64,000 nucleotides of DNA from Niabella ginsenosidivorans (GTDB lineage: Bacteria; Bacteroidota; Bacteroidia; Chitinophagales; Chitinophagaceae): positions 2,480,001-2,544,000 of the forward strand of contig NZ_CP015772.1 in NCBI RefSeq assembly GCF_001654455.1, in the 5' to 3' direction. Below, one piece after another: positions 51,702 through 60,458 of this stretch. A program made the translations under genes and the position numbers. The notes below the pieces were generated by a model. The model was not told the origin of the DNA. It searched no databases and saw only the letters and a program-made list of their open reading frames with translations. Position 1 is the stretch's first letter; each line of letters starts with the position of its first letter.

Positions 51702-51718
51702 CAGGCCCTTGTTGGCGT

Positions 51719-51726
51719 TATATTTG
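51719..51726 (+). promoter_or_regulatory. -7 element of the 51.7-kb gene
   Basis: TATATTTG matches TAnnTTTG and ends 18 bases before the ATG at 51744. No -33 TTG at normal spacing, so a weaker candidate. Confidence 0.4.
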
Positions 51727-51743
51727 TACTATTATATTTATAA

Positions 51744-52253
51744 ATGAACTTAGCATATAAACATCTTTTAGATCCCGGTTTCTCCCCTTACTCAAGGGTT
51801 TGGGTCTACCAATCCAGCCGGCTCTTAAGTTTGCCGGAAGCGCTGGAAGCAGAAGAGCTGATCAATGATTTTACCAAAAGCTGGGTCAGCCACAGCGATG
51901 ATGTAAAAGCAGAAGGCTATCTTTTCTTTGGACAGTTCATTGTGCTGATGGCGGATGAAACCCATACCCAGGTCAGCGGCTGCAGCACCGATAGCTCCGT
52001 CCGGTTTATAAAAAAGCTGGGGGAACATTATAAAGTAGATTTCTTTGACCGGCAAAATCTGGCGTTTGTCAGGAACAATAAGATCGAAATTGTGCCCCTG
52101 CAACAGGTAAAACATGCATTTTCCGGAAATAGTTTAACGCCGGATACGCTTTATTTCAATAATCTGGTGCTCAATAAAGCGGAGTTGGAAAAGGATTGGA
52201 TCATTCCTATAAAAGATAGCTGGCTGATCAAAAAGATCGGAGCCGCGGTATAG
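51744..52253 (+). CDS. Conserved hypothetical protein (often mis-annotated 'ABC transporter ATPase')
   Basis: 169 residues. It shows no Walker motifs, so the ATPase name used for similar proteins is not supported. Visible features: SPYSRVWVYQSSRLLSLPEA, FVSHSDDVKAEG-like acidic stretch (WVSHSDDVKAEGYLFF), GCSTDSSVRFIKKLGEHYKV and LYFNNLVLNKAELEKDW. It may be a small mixed alpha/beta protein. No signal peptide. Its place just before accD is the only context. Confidence 0.75.
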   Translation: MNLAYKHLLDPGFSPYSRVWVYQSSRLLSLPEALEAEELINDFTKSWVSHSDDVKAEGYLFFGQFIVLMADETHTQVSGCSTDSSVRFIKKLGEHYKVDFFDRQNLAFVRNNKIEIVPLQQVKHAFSGNSLTPDTLYFNNLVLNKAELEKDWIIPIKDSWLIKKIGAAV

Positions 52254-52306
52254 CAGCACCGGTTTTCCCGGAACAAGGCTCATTTTTCACGAACAAAGTC
52301 ATCCAA

Positions 52307-52336
52307 TTGTTAAAAAAACAACAATGCTTATCTTTG
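52307..52336 (+). promoter_or_regulatory. Promoter of accD
   Basis: TTG (52307-52309), 19 bases, then TATCTTTG (52329-52336). Both elements match the Bacteroidota -33/-7 consensus. The -7 ends 32 bases before the accD ATG. Confidence 0.65.
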
Positions 52337-52368
52337 TTGCTCAAACACATTAAATAAGAAAACTATTT

Positions 52369-53277
52369 ATGCCCAACGAAATTGAAGACTTTGATGCCGA
52401 CTTAAGCGGTAGTGCTGGTAATGAGGACAAAACAGGTTGGTTCAAAAGAATCAAAAAAGGTATTCTTACAAAAACTTCTGAAAAAAGGGAAACGCAGGAA
52501 GGGCTATGGACGAAATGCCCCCAATGCAACTATATATCCACTCAAACAGAACTGAAAGAGCAATTATATGTCTGCCCTAAATGCGGGTACCATCACCGCA
52601 TTAACAGTTTGCAGTATTATGAAATATTGTTTGATGACCAGCAATATACGGAGCTGTTCAACAATATCCGCGGGATGGACTTTTTAGATTTTACGGATTT
52701 GAAGCCCTATAAAAAAAGACTGGAGGATTTCTGGAGCAAAACAGATATGGATGATGCCATGCGTGTAGCAGTAGGAAAAGTAGAGGGAGAAGAAATAGTG
52801 ATTGCCGCGATGGATTTTGCGTTCATTGGCGGGTCATTGGGAAGTGTTGCCGGTGAAAAATTTGCACGTGCCGTTGATTACGCCATCGCGCATCATTTAC
52901 CCTTTATGTGCATCTGTAAAAGCGGTGGGGCACGTATGATGGAAAGCGCTTTTTCCCTGATGCAGCTGGCAAAAACAAGTGGAAAGCTCTCCCAGCTGAC
53001 TGACGCGCGGCTCCCTTATATTTCATTACTTACCGATCCTTCTTTTGGTGGTATTACCGCCTCATTTGGAATGCTGGGCGATCTGAATATTGCAGAGCCC
53101 GGTGCCCTTATCGGGTTTGCCGGCCCCCGTGTAATCAAAGAAACGATCAAAAAAGATCTTCCTGAAGGATTCCAGCGCAGCGAATTCTTACTGGAGCACG
53201 GCTTTTTGGATTTCGTGGTCAACCGCCATGAACTAAAGCACCGGCTGGCAGTAGTCATCCGCCATTTCAGAAATTAA
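52369..53277 (+). CDS. accD: Acetyl-CoA carboxylase carboxyltransferase subunit beta
   Basis: With AccA transfers the carboxyl group from biotin to acetyl-CoA, making malonyl-CoA for fatty acids. 302 residues. N-terminal zinc ribbon CPQCNYI ... CPKCGYH (C-x2-C-x15-C-x2-C, about 48-70), then the crotonase-type core: AVGKVEGEEIVIAAMDFAFI, GGSLGSVAGEKFARA, CKSGGARMMESAFSLMQLAK and TDPSFGGITASFGMLGD. Consensus promoter upstream. A repeat-rich stretch follows. Confidence 0.97.
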   Translation: MPNEIEDFDADLSGSAGNEDKTGWFKRIKKGILTKTSEKRETQEGLWTKCPQCNYISTQTELKEQLYVCPKCGYHHRINSLQYYEILFDDQQYTELFNNIRGMDFLDFTDLKPYKKRLEDFWSKTDMDDAMRVAVGKVEGEEIVIAAMDFAFIGGSLGSVAGEKFARAVDYAIAHHLPFMCICKSGGARMMESAFSLMQLAKTSGKLSQLTDARLPYISLLTDPSFGGITASFGMLGDLNIAEPGALIGFAGPRVIKETIKKDLPEGFQRSEFLLEHGFLDFVVNRHELKHRLAVVIRHFRN

Positions 53278-53788
53278 TATTGATGGGGGGCCGGCGGCAA
53301 TACAGGCAGCAGCATCGTTGCCACGCCCGCCTGAACGGGAACGGGTCCGGTTCAGCGTTCCGGCTATGTGGCAGCAATAAAACACAATCTGGAACCGGGT
53401 GCCCAAAAGTTTGTTTATAGTAGGTTGCCGTTCCGAAGATGTTACCCTGAGTTTTTTATTTGTGCTACAAAAACAATATGGCAATGACAAATCTTTCTAT
53501 CGTCATCCTGAGCGCGTCCCGCGATAGCGGGAGAAGTCGAAGGATCTCTCTATTATCAAACACTTCAATATTTCAGAGACTCCTCCCCGCCTACCGGCCG
53601 GCAGGGGCTTCGCTCGGATCCGAACATTCGGATGACGAAAGTATAATTGATGCTCAATGCATAATTCCATTTGTCATTGGCAACTTGTTTCAGGGTCTGC
53701 AGTTTCAGAATCTATTGGTCAATGACAAAAGGCGTTTTTTGATCAGCCTCTTTACAAAATTGTATTCATTTTATTAATCACTCAGCAA
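53278..53788. repeat. Repeat-rich, gene-free stretch before smpB
   Basis: 511 bases without a supportable gene. Nested inverted repeats: CAATGACAAAT (53482-53492) with ATTTGTCATTG (53669-53679) and again CAATGACAAA (53720-53729); inside, TCGTCATCC (53500-53508) with GGATGACGA (53630-53638). Further hairpins are CCCGCgataGCGGG and ATCCGAAcaTTCGGAT (53618-53633). GTCATCCTGAGCGC...GAAGTCGAAGGATC is the familiar Bacteroidota dispersed-repeat core. A part of it is repeated after smpB. Open frames across it are artefacts. Confidence 0.7.
53500..53638. repeat. 139-base foldback element with 9-base inverted ends
   Basis: TCGTCATCC at one end and GGATGACGA at the other are perfect reverse complements. 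The interior carries GAAGTCGAAGGATC and GC-rich hairpins. The layout is that of a MITE-like or REP-like element without coding capacity. Its ends are not flanked by an obvious target duplication. Confidence 0.6.
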
Positions 53789-54235
53789 TTGAATCATTCA
53801 CTTTCCATAAAAAACCGTTCTGCTTACTACGAATATTTTGTAGATGCTACCTACCAGGCCGGGCTGGTATTATTGGGCACTGAGGTAAAATCCTTACGTG
53901 AAGGAAAAGCCAGCTTTAACGACAGCTACTGCATTATTCATAAAGGTGAGATCTGGATCAAAAGCCTGCACATCTCCCCCTACTCCCATGGCACGGTAAA
54001 CAATCATGACCCCGATCGGGACCGAAAATTGTTATTACAAAAGCGGGAAATAAAAAAAATAGAGGCAAAGCTTAAGGAAAAAGGATACACATTGATCCCG
54101 CTGCGCATTTACATGAACGACCGCGGCCTGGTAAAACTGGAAATTGGCCTGGCCAAGGGCAAAAAGCTCTACGACAAACGGGAATCCATTAAAAAGCGGG
54201 ACGTGGAGCGGGACCTGAAAAAGTATTTAAAATAA
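53789..54235 (+). CDS. smpB: SsrA-binding protein SmpB
   Basis: Binds tmRNA and helps rescue stalled ribosomes. 148 residues. The start appears to be TTG (no ATG precedes the conserved ISKNRSA-like LSIKNRSAYYEYFVDATYQAG), with ILIGTEVKSLREGKASFND as the core motif (VLLGTEVKSLREGKASFND). Then LHISPYSHGTVNNHDPDRDR, KLLLQKREIKKIEAKLKEKG, KLEIGLAKGKKLYDKRE and the C-terminal tail KKRDVERDLKKYLK. No tmRNA was seen in the window. It sits between two copies of a dispersed repeat. Confidence 0.95.
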   Translation: MNHSLSIKNRSAYYEYFVDATYQAGLVLLGTEVKSLREGKASFNDSYCIIHKGEIWIKSLHISPYSHGTVNNHDPDRDRKLLLQKREIKKIEAKLKEKGYTLIPLRIYMNDRGLVKLEIGLAKGKKLYDKRESIKKRDVERDLKKYLK

Positions 54236-54319
54236 CGTTGGATCGGTCTGCCTCTGCCACAAGGAATATACTGCCTGAGCCTCAAATAAACAGGATTAAG
54301 TTCTTTAAAATAATAAACC

Positions 54320-54430
54320 TTTTACAGGCACCCTGAACGCATCCGCCAACCGGCAGGGCTATACTTCAGCATGACGGAAGTATAATTGATCTTCAAAACA
54401 TAAGGGAATCTGTCATTAACAAGCACTCTG
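54320..54430 (+). repeat. Second, degenerate copy of the dispersed repeat
   Basis: ATGACGGAAGTATAATTGAT (54371-54390) matches ATGACGAAAGTATAATTGAT (53632-53651), and the following ~35 bases (ATAAGGGAATCTGTCATTAAC) still align with ATAATTCCATTTGTCATTGGC. GGCACCCTGAACGCATCC and AACCGGCAGGG upstream echo the family too. Same orientation as the copy before smpB. The surrounding gap (54236-54548) holds no gene I can support. Confidence 0.6.
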
Positions 54431-54548
54431 ATTCAATACTGTCTAAAATGGCTATTAACGTTCAAACCCTTTGCTGTGCTGGTATTCTATGATCCGTAAC
54501 AGAAAGCCCAATATTGTATGTTTATTTGTTTGGATGATTAAATAAACA

Positions 54549-55520
54549 TTACTTCTGCTTCCCCTCCTTAATTGCCTTTATAATACTGACCGCATGTGCT
54601 CTTGAATTTTCAATAAACAGGCGATGCGTGTTCATGCCGCCACAGATCACACCGGCCAGGTAAATGCCTTTAATGCTGGTTTCATTGGTATCCGGGTTCA
54701 GTACCGGGCAATGCACATCATCATTACTTAGTTCAATGCCGATCTGTTTTAAAAACTGAAGATTGGGCTGGTACCCTGTGGCGGCAATGACAAAATCATT
54801 TTTTACCGTCACTAACCCTTCAGGCGTATTAATATCCACTTCATTTTCGCGGATGGCTCTTATGGTAGAATTAAAACAGGCTTTTATTGATCCTTCTTTG
54901 ATCCGGTTCTCTATATCGGGCCGTACCCAGTACTTTACCCTTGTGCCGATCTCGGGGCCGCGGATCACCATGGTAACCCGGGCTCCTTTGCGCCAGGTTT
55001 CCAGTGCTGCATCTACCCCCGAGTTCATGGCACCTACCACAATCACATCCTGGAACGCATAATAATGCGGATCCTTATAATAATGCGTTACCTTGGGCAG
55101 CTCTTCCCCCGGCACATTTAATAAATACGGAATATCATAAAAGCCGGTAGCAATAATAATATGATCCGCTGTATAGGTATTTTTAACCGTGATCACCTCA
55201 AACAGATCCACCACTTTTGTAACCTGTACCACCTCCTCAAATAATTTTATGTTGAGCTGGTAGGCAGCGGCTACACGGCGGTAATATTCCAGCGCTTCGT
55301 CCCGCCTGGGTTTGGGGTTATTGGACACAAAAGGAACCCCTCCTATTTCCAGCCGCTCAGACGTAGAAAAAAAGGTCATGTTCACCGGGTAATTGTAAAG
55401 AGAGTTGACCAAAGCGGCTTTCTCCAGGATCACGTAACCGATGCCGGCTTTTTGCGCTTCAATAGCACAGGCCAGGCCAATAGGTCCGCCGCCGATAATT
55501 ATAAGAGGGAAATGTTGCAT
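54549..55520 (-). CDS. ypdA: YpdA-family bacillithiol disulfide reductase-like flavoprotein
   Basis: 323 residues from the ATG at 55520 (MQHFPLIIIGGGPIGLACAIEA). FAD motif IIGGGPIGLACAIEA at the N-terminus; NADPH motif VIVVGAMNSGVDAALE mid-protein; YPVNMTFFSTSERLEIGGVPF and VCGGMNTHRLFIENSRAHA are typical YpdA motifs. There is no CxxC redox pair, as expected for YpdA, which is distinct from thioredoxin reductase. YpdA reduces oxidised bacillithiol; bacillithiol occurs in Bacteroidota. The substrate here is inference. Confidence 0.9.
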   Translation of the reverse strand: MQHFPLIIIGGGPIGLACAIEAQKAGIGYVILEKAALVNSLYNYPVNMTFFSTSERLEIGGVPFVSNNPKPRRDEALEYYRRVAAAYQLNIKLFEEVVQVTKVVDLFEVITVKNTYTADHIIIATGFYDIPYLLNVPGEELPKVTHYYKDPHYYAFQDVIVVGAMNSGVDAALETWRKGARVTMVIRGPEIGTRVKYWVRPDIENRIKEGSIKACFNSTIRAIRENEVDINTPEGLVTVKNDFVIAATGYQPNLQFLKQIGIELSNDDVHCPVLNPDTNETSIKGIYLAGVICGGMNTHRLFIENSRAHAVSIIKAIKEGKQK

Positions 55521-55617
55521 ACTGCAAATTTGAAGCATCAGAGGGCAACTCCCAAATTTTCCGGGAACTGTTTACAGCTTCAAACGATCAGTTACAGAAA
55601 AAATGCTTCAGAACAAT

Positions 55618-56520
55618 TTATGGGTGCAGCTCTTTTTCATGCAATACCGCCCCTTCCTGTTCTGTCTGGATCGTTGTATGCGTAATGTGATAACGATGTT
55701 CCAGTAGTTCCTGCGCATCGCGCAGCACCTGCATAGCATCAGCATCTGAATGATGTACCAGGTGCGTGCTCATCATATTTACACCGGAGGTCAGCGACCA
55801 TACATGCAGATCATGGATGCTGCAGACCCCGTTTATATTCAGCAGGTCAGTGCGCATCGCCACAAGATCAATTTCTCCGGGCACTGCTTCCAGCAGTACA
55901 TTAACAGACGCCCTCAGCAGGCCCCAGGTTCTGGGAAGAATGAACAGCCCGATGCCCGCAGACAAGACCGAATCAACTGCGTACCAGCCGGTGAGTTGCA
56001 TGATCAATCCTGCTGCGATTACTGCTATGGAAGTCAGCGCATCGGACAATACCTCAAAGTACGCGGCTTTCATGTTAAGGCTGGCACCGGAATCTTTCCG
56101 CAATACCAGGATGCCGGTACTATTTACAAGCAGCCCTGTAACCGCTACCAGCATCATGCCGGTAGTGGCCACTTCGGGCGGATGCAGGAAACGCTGATAT
56201 GCTTCATACAGGATAAAAAAAGAAATAACGATCAGCACTACTGCATTGGTAAGCGCCGCCAGTATTTCCGCCCGGTAATAGCCAAAGGTTCTTCTACGGT
56301 CAGGTTTCCGTTCACCGTAGCGGATCGCCAGCAAAGCAAGCAGCAGGCCGCCGGCATCCGTAAGCATATGGCCCGCATCCGCCAGCAGGGCTAGGCTTTG
56401 GGTAATAATACCACCCGCTACCTCTGCAACCAGGTAGATAAAGGTCATTATCAGCACAATTTTCAGTTTTCTTTTATGCAGGCTGCTGTTGGACGGCTGT
56501 ATTCCATGTATGTGCGCCAT
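55618..56520 (-). CDS. Cation diffusion facilitator (zinc/cadmium exporter, CzcD-like)
   Basis: 300 residues from the ATG at 56520 (MAHIHGIQPSN). Six transmembrane helices; LLADAGHMLTDAGGLLLALLA supplies the HxxxD zinc site in helix 2, and VLSDALTSIAVIAAG the DxxxD/HxxxD site in helix 5. The C-terminal cytoplasmic domain contains NGVCSIHDLHVWSLTSG, a CDF motif, and MSTHLVHHSD. Metal specificity is likely Zn2+. Downstream on the minus strand it runs towards ypdA, 97 bases away. Confidence 0.93.
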   Translation of the reverse strand: MAHIHGIQPSNSSLHKRKLKIVLIMTFIYLVAEVAGGIITQSLALLADAGHMLTDAGGLLLALLAIRYGERKPDRRRTFGYYRAEILAALTNAVVLIVISFFILYEAYQRFLHPPEVATTGMMLVAVTGLLVNSTGILVLRKDSGASLNMKAAYFEVLSDALTSIAVIAAGLIMQLTGWYAVDSVLSAGIGLFILPRTWGLLRASVNVLLEAVPGEIDLVAMRTDLLNINGVCSIHDLHVWSLTSGVNMMSTHLVHHSDADAMQVLRDAQELLEHRYHITHTTIQTEQEGAVLHEKELHP

Positions 56521-56616
56521 TACCCGGTATTGTTTATACAGGCAAGTTAGCAAATACCCCGCAGATAAGGAGACAGAAAAGGATCAAAAGCCTTGATTCA
56601 CATGCAATAGTATTCT

Positions 56617-56647
56617 TTGGTATTCTGCCGTATCTCACTTAAATTTG
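56617..56647 (+). promoter_or_regulatory. Promoter of pdhB
   Basis: TTG (56617-56619), 20 bases, TAAATTTG (56640-56647): both elements match the Bacteroidota consensus. The -7 ends 31 bases before the ATG of pdhB. Confidence 0.65.
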
Positions 56648-56678
56648 CCACTCCTAAAATTTATAATAGACTAAGAAT

Positions 56679-57668
56679 ATGGCAAGGATTATAGCTTTCA
56701 GAGAAGCCCTGAGAGAGGCGATGTCTGAAGAAATGAGAAGAGACGATCGCGTTTTTCTGATGGGCGAGGAAGTGGCAGAATATAACGGCGCTTACAAGGT
56801 AAGCCAGGGCATGCTGGCTGAATTTGGCGAGAAAAGGGTTATTGACACGCCGATCTCTGAACTGGGTTTTGCTGCAGTTGGCGTGGGCGCGGCTCAAAAC
56901 GGCTTACGCCCGATTATTGAGTTCATGACCTGGAACTTTGCCGTCCTTGCATTAGATCAAATTTTAAATACAGCCTCTAAAATGCTGGCAATGAGCGGCG
57001 GACAGATCTCCTGCCCGATCGTTTTCCGGGGTGGTAACGGTTCTGCGGGGCAATTAGGCGCGCAGCACTCTACGGCGTTTGAAGCGCTGTATGCCAATAT
57101 TCCGGGCATTAAAGTGGTTTCTCCCAGCAACCCCTATGATGCCAAGGGCCTTTTAAAGCAGGCCATCCGTTATGAGGAAGACCCGGTAATGTTTATGGAA
57201 AGCGAGCAGATGTACGGCGATAAAATGGAAGTACCTGAAGAGGAATACTATATAGAACTGGGGAAAGCGGATGTAAAAAAAGAAGGCACTGATGTAACCA
57301 TGATCTCATTCAATAAGATGATGAAAGTGGCTTTAGGCGCTGCTGCCGAACTGGAAAAAGAGGGGATCAATGCAGAAGTGATCGATCTCAGAACGATCCG
57401 CCCGCTGGATATGGACACCATCCTCGCAAGCGTTCGGAAAACCAACCGCCTGGTAATTGTGGAAGAGCAATGGCCCTTCGGCTCCGTTTCTTCTGAAATT
57501 TCTTACCGCGTACAGAAAGATGCATTTGATTACCTGGATGCACCGGTGCGCAGGATCACTGCGGCTGATGCGCCCCTGCACTACGCACCCAACCTGGTGG
57601 CTGCCGCCTTGCCCGATGTAGCAAGAACAGTGAAGCTGGTAAAAGAGGTAATGTACCTGAAAAAATAA
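56679..57668 (+). CDS. pdhB: Pyruvate dehydrogenase E1 component, beta subunit
   Basis: 329 residues. MARIIAFREALREAMSEEM, VFLMGEEVAEYNGAYKVSQG, RVIDTPISELGFAAVGVGAA, RPIIEFMTWNFAVLALDQI and RLVIVEEQWPFGSVSSEISY are PdhB features; the Glu in GEEVAE activates thiamine diphosphate. Works with PdhA, encoded 42 kb away on the minus strand. It has a consensus promoter. No E2 or E3 gene is in the window. A 14-base palindrome CCTTTTATAAAAGG lies just after the stop (57676-57689). Confidence 0.96.
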   Translation: MARIIAFREALREAMSEEMRRDDRVFLMGEEVAEYNGAYKVSQGMLAEFGEKRVIDTPISELGFAAVGVGAAQNGLRPIIEFMTWNFAVLALDQILNTASKMLAMSGGQISCPIVFRGGNGSAGQLGAQHSTAFEALYANIPGIKVVSPSNPYDAKGLLKQAIRYEEDPVMFMESEQMYGDKMEVPEEEYYIELGKADVKKEGTDVTMISFNKMMKVALGAAAELEKEGINAEVIDLRTIRPLDMDTILASVRKTNRLVIVEEQWPFGSVSSEISYRVQKDAFDYLDAPVRRITAADAPLHYAPNLVAAALPDVARTVKLVKEVMYLKK

Positions 57669-57745
57669 AGAAGCACCTTTTATAAAAGGGATGTTGAATG
57701 ATCCCGGCTGATTATATTTTATTGATTGAAAACTAAACAGAATTT

Positions 57746-58933
57746 GTGGCCAGAAATAAAAGTAACGATAGCCAGCACGAGATCCTGATCGTTGACGATG
57801 AGGCATCAATCAGGAAAACCCTGTCAGAGATTCTTTCCTTTGAAGGATATAAGATTGCTGAAGCTGTTGACGGCGAAGAAGGCCTGAAATTGTTTTCGGA
57901 AAAAACGTTTAACGCCGTGCTTTGTGATATTAAAATGCCAAAGCTGGACGGGATCGAATTTCTGGAAAAGGCCAGTACCATTGCGCCAGACGTTCCCATT
58001 ATCATGATCTCAGGGCATGGCACCATTGAAACAGCCGTTGAGGCCGTAAAAAAAGGTGCCTATGATTTTATTTCAAAACCACCGGATCTGAACCGGTTGC
58101 TGATCACCATCCGCAACGCGCTGGAAAAAACCACTTTGGTGGCAGAAACCAAGGTATTGCGAAAAAAAGTTTCCAAGGTGCAGGAAATTGTAGGGAACTC
58201 AGCCCCTATTCAGAAAATAAAAGATACCATAGAAAAAGTAGCCCCTACCGAAGCACGGGTACTGGTTACAGGAGAAAACGGTGTGGGCAAAGAGCTGGTA
58301 GCCCGCTGGATTCATGAGCTGAGCAACCGTTCCAATAGCCCGCTGGTGGAGGTTAATTGTGCTGCAATACCAACAGAATTAATTGAATCAGAGCTATTTG
58401 GACACGAAAAAGGATCTTTTACTTCAGCTATAAAACAACGCATCGGTAAGTTTGAACAGGCAAACGGAGGCACCCTTTTCCTGGATGAGATCGGGGATAT
58501 GAGCCTGAATGCCCAGGCAAAAGTATTGCGGGCCCTGCAGGAAGGAAAGATCACCCGGGTGGGTGCAGATAAAGACATTAATGTAGATGTAAGGGTCATT
58601 GCTGCTACCAATAAAGATCTTTTGCAGGAAGTGGAAGAAAAAAATTTCCGGCTGGATCTTTATCACCGCCTGAGCGTAATCCTGATAAATGTTCCTTCGT
58701 TGAATGAACGTAAGGATGATATTCCGTTACTGGTAGATCAGTTCCTGGATGACATCTGTAAGGATTACGGCATTGCTAAAAAAGGCATTGAGGAGAGTGC
58801 TCTTGAACTGTTGCAGCAATACAACTGGACCGGTAATATCCGTGAACTGAGAAACGTGGTAGAACGCCTGGTGATCCTGAGCGGTAAAATAATCACCGCA
58901 AATGATGTAAAAAGCTATGTTGCGATGAATTAA
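57746..58933 (+). CDS. NtrC-family response regulator lacking a DNA-binding domain
   Basis: 395 residues with GTG start. Receiver domain (1-120): DDEA acidic pair, phosphoacceptor Asp in VLCDIKMPKLDG, Lys in FISKPPDL. AAA+ domain (about 150-380): Walker A TGENGVGKELVA, sensor loop ESELFGHEKGSFTSAIKQR (the sigma54-contact GAFTGA is GSFTSA here), Walker B GGTLFLDEIGDMS, R-finger ALQEGKITRVG. It stops shortly after NWTGNIRELRNVVERLVIL with DVKSYVAMN, where a Fis-type helix-turn-helix would normally start. No sensor kinase is adjacent. A terminator follows. Confidence 0.92.
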   Translation: MARNKSNDSQHEILIVDDEASIRKTLSEILSFEGYKIAEAVDGEEGLKLFSEKTFNAVLCDIKMPKLDGIEFLEKASTIAPDVPIIMISGHGTIETAVEAVKKGAYDFISKPPDLNRLLITIRNALEKTTLVAETKVLRKKVSKVQEIVGNSAPIQKIKDTIEKVAPTEARVLVTGENGVGKELVARWIHELSNRSNSPLVEVNCAAIPTELIESELFGHEKGSFTSAIKQRIGKFEQANGGTLFLDEIGDMSLNAQAKVLRALQEGKITRVGADKDINVDVRVIAATNKDLLQEVEEKNFRLDLYHRLSVILINVPSLNERKDDIPLLVDQFLDDICKDYGIAKKGIEESALELLQQYNWTGNIRELRNVVERLVILSGKIITANDVKSYVAMN

Positions 58934-58965
58934 AGAATCAGGATAATTCCCGGTTGATAAAATTA

Positions 58966-58990
58966 TGGCTCCTTTGCAGGAGCTTTTTTA
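58966..58990 (+). terminator. Rho-independent terminator after the NtrC-type gene
   Basis: GCTCCT, TTGC, AGGAGC, TTTTTT: a six-pair stem with tetraloop and six T (58968-58989). It ends at the 3' end of the convergent MFS gene. Confidence 0.8.
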
Positions 58991-60394
58991 TTTGGCTGCC
59001 GTACCTGTTAAGGCACTCCCATCTGTCGACTTCAGACGGAAAAAGATCAGCCCGGCAATAGCGGTGATTGCTGCCATTGTAAGAAAGGTATACTTAAACA
59101 CGGTAGCAGTATCTGAATGGCTGATCCAGGAAACGCTTCCGTATTTGGATAATAAATACGCGCTTACGGAAACCCCCAGGCTGATAGACAATTGCTGCAT
59201 TACCAGCAGCAGGCTATTACCGGTGCTTGCATGCTCATTGTCCAGATCAGACAAAGCCAGCGTGTTCATGGCTGCCATCTGAATTGAATTGACTGCACCG
59301 TACAATACCAGCAAGGGGATCAATAAGGGCAGCGGGGTTTGCGCACTGGGAATGGCAAACAATCCTATAACCGTTGCTATAAGCAGAGTATTAATGATGA
59401 GCGTTCTTTTATAGCCCAGTTTTTTTACAATAGGCACTACCCATGGTTTAACCATAACCGTTGTAATGGCTGAAGGGATCAGCATCATACCCGAAACAAT
59501 GGCAGGGTGTCCAAACCCTACCTGGAACAGTAAAGGCAGCAACAACGGCATACCGCCAATACCCAGCCTTGTTAAAAGATTCCCGAATACACCGATGCGC
59601 AGGGTACGGATACGGATCAGGTGCAGATCAATCAGCGGGTATTGCAGTTTTTGAAAGTGTACATAATAGGCCTGCATCAGCGCCACGCCCAGTACAGCAA
59701 CACCAATAAGGTACCAGCCATCGATCACTTTCTCAGAACCCAGTTCTATGGCCATTGTTAAGCAGATCAATGAACCACTAAACAGCACCATCCCCCACCG
59801 GTCAAACGGCTTTTCCCTGTGAATATAGTTGGGCATGAACTTCCAGGCAGATGCCATTCCTATAATTCCAATAGGAATATTTATTAAAAAGATCCAGTGC
59901 CAGCTGGTAATGGCTACCAGCCAGCCTCCCAGGGTGGGGCCTATAATAGGGCCTACCAGCCCGGGTATGGTAATAAAATTGATCACGCCCAGCAACTTAT
60001 CCTTTGAATAGGTGTACAGGATGGCAAGGCGTGCTACAGGTACCATCATGGAACCTCCAACTGCCTGCACCACCCGGGAAGCCACCAATGCTTCCAGCGT
60101 GGTGGAAAGCGCGCTTAACAATGAACCCAGTGTAAATAAACCTACTGCCCAGATAAAGATCCTGCGGGAGCCAAAATGGTCAGATAACCATCCGCTCAGT
60201 GGTATCAGCAGGGCAAGCACCAGCACATAACTGACCACTATAGATTGCATCGACAGTGGAGAGCGGTGCAGGTCTGCAGCTATGGAAGGCAGCGCGGTAT
60301 TCAAAATAGTGCCATCCAGCGATTGCATAAAAATAGCCAGTGCCGCTATCCAGGGTAAATATTTATAAACGACCGGCGGGTTTTCTGATTTCAA
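58988..60394 (-). CDS. DHA2-family MFS multidrug transporter (EmrB-like)
   Basis: 468 residues, fourteen predicted helices. Helix 1 carries LDGTILNTALPSIAADL, a DHA2 motif D1; SGWLSDHFGSRRIFIWAVGL is MFS motif A; GPIIGPTLGGWLVAITSWHW is motif C of antiporters. Proton-driven drug export is likely. The start is TTG (MKSENPPVVYKYLPW). No EmrA or TolC partner is adjacent. Convergent with the NtrC-type gene. Confidence 0.93.
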   Translation of the reverse strand: MKSENPPVVYKYLPWIAALAIFMQSLDGTILNTALPSIAADLHRSPLSMQSIVVSYVLVLALLIPLSGWLSDHFGSRRIFIWAVGLFTLGSLLSALSTTLEALVASRVVQAVGGSMMVPVARLAILYTYSKDKLLGVINFITIPGLVGPIIGPTLGGWLVAITSWHWIFLINIPIGIIGMASAWKFMPNYIHREKPFDRWGMVLFSGSLICLTMAIELGSEKVIDGWYLIGVAVLGVALMQAYYVHFQKLQYPLIDLHLIRIRTLRIGVFGNLLTRLGIGGMPLLLPLLFQVGFGHPAIVSGMMLIPSAITTVMVKPWVVPIVKKLGYKRTLIINTLLIATVIGLFAIPSAQTPLPLLIPLLVLYGAVNSIQMAAMNTLALSDLDNEHASTGNSLLLVMQQLSISLGVSVSAYLLSKYGSVSWISHSDTATVFKYTFLTMAAITAIAGLIFFRLKSTDGSALTGTAAK

Positions 60395-60458
60395 TTTCTG
60401 GAATTTAGTTCATTAAAACAAAACGGCATCATTTACGGATATATTCTACTACCTGTTA

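Noticed and set aside
51744-52253. ABC transporter ATPase name
   Set aside because: No Walker A, signature or Walker B motif in the 169 residues.
53460-53777. 105-codon frame across the repeat before smpB
   Set aside because: It is made of the dispersed repeat and has no protein-like character.
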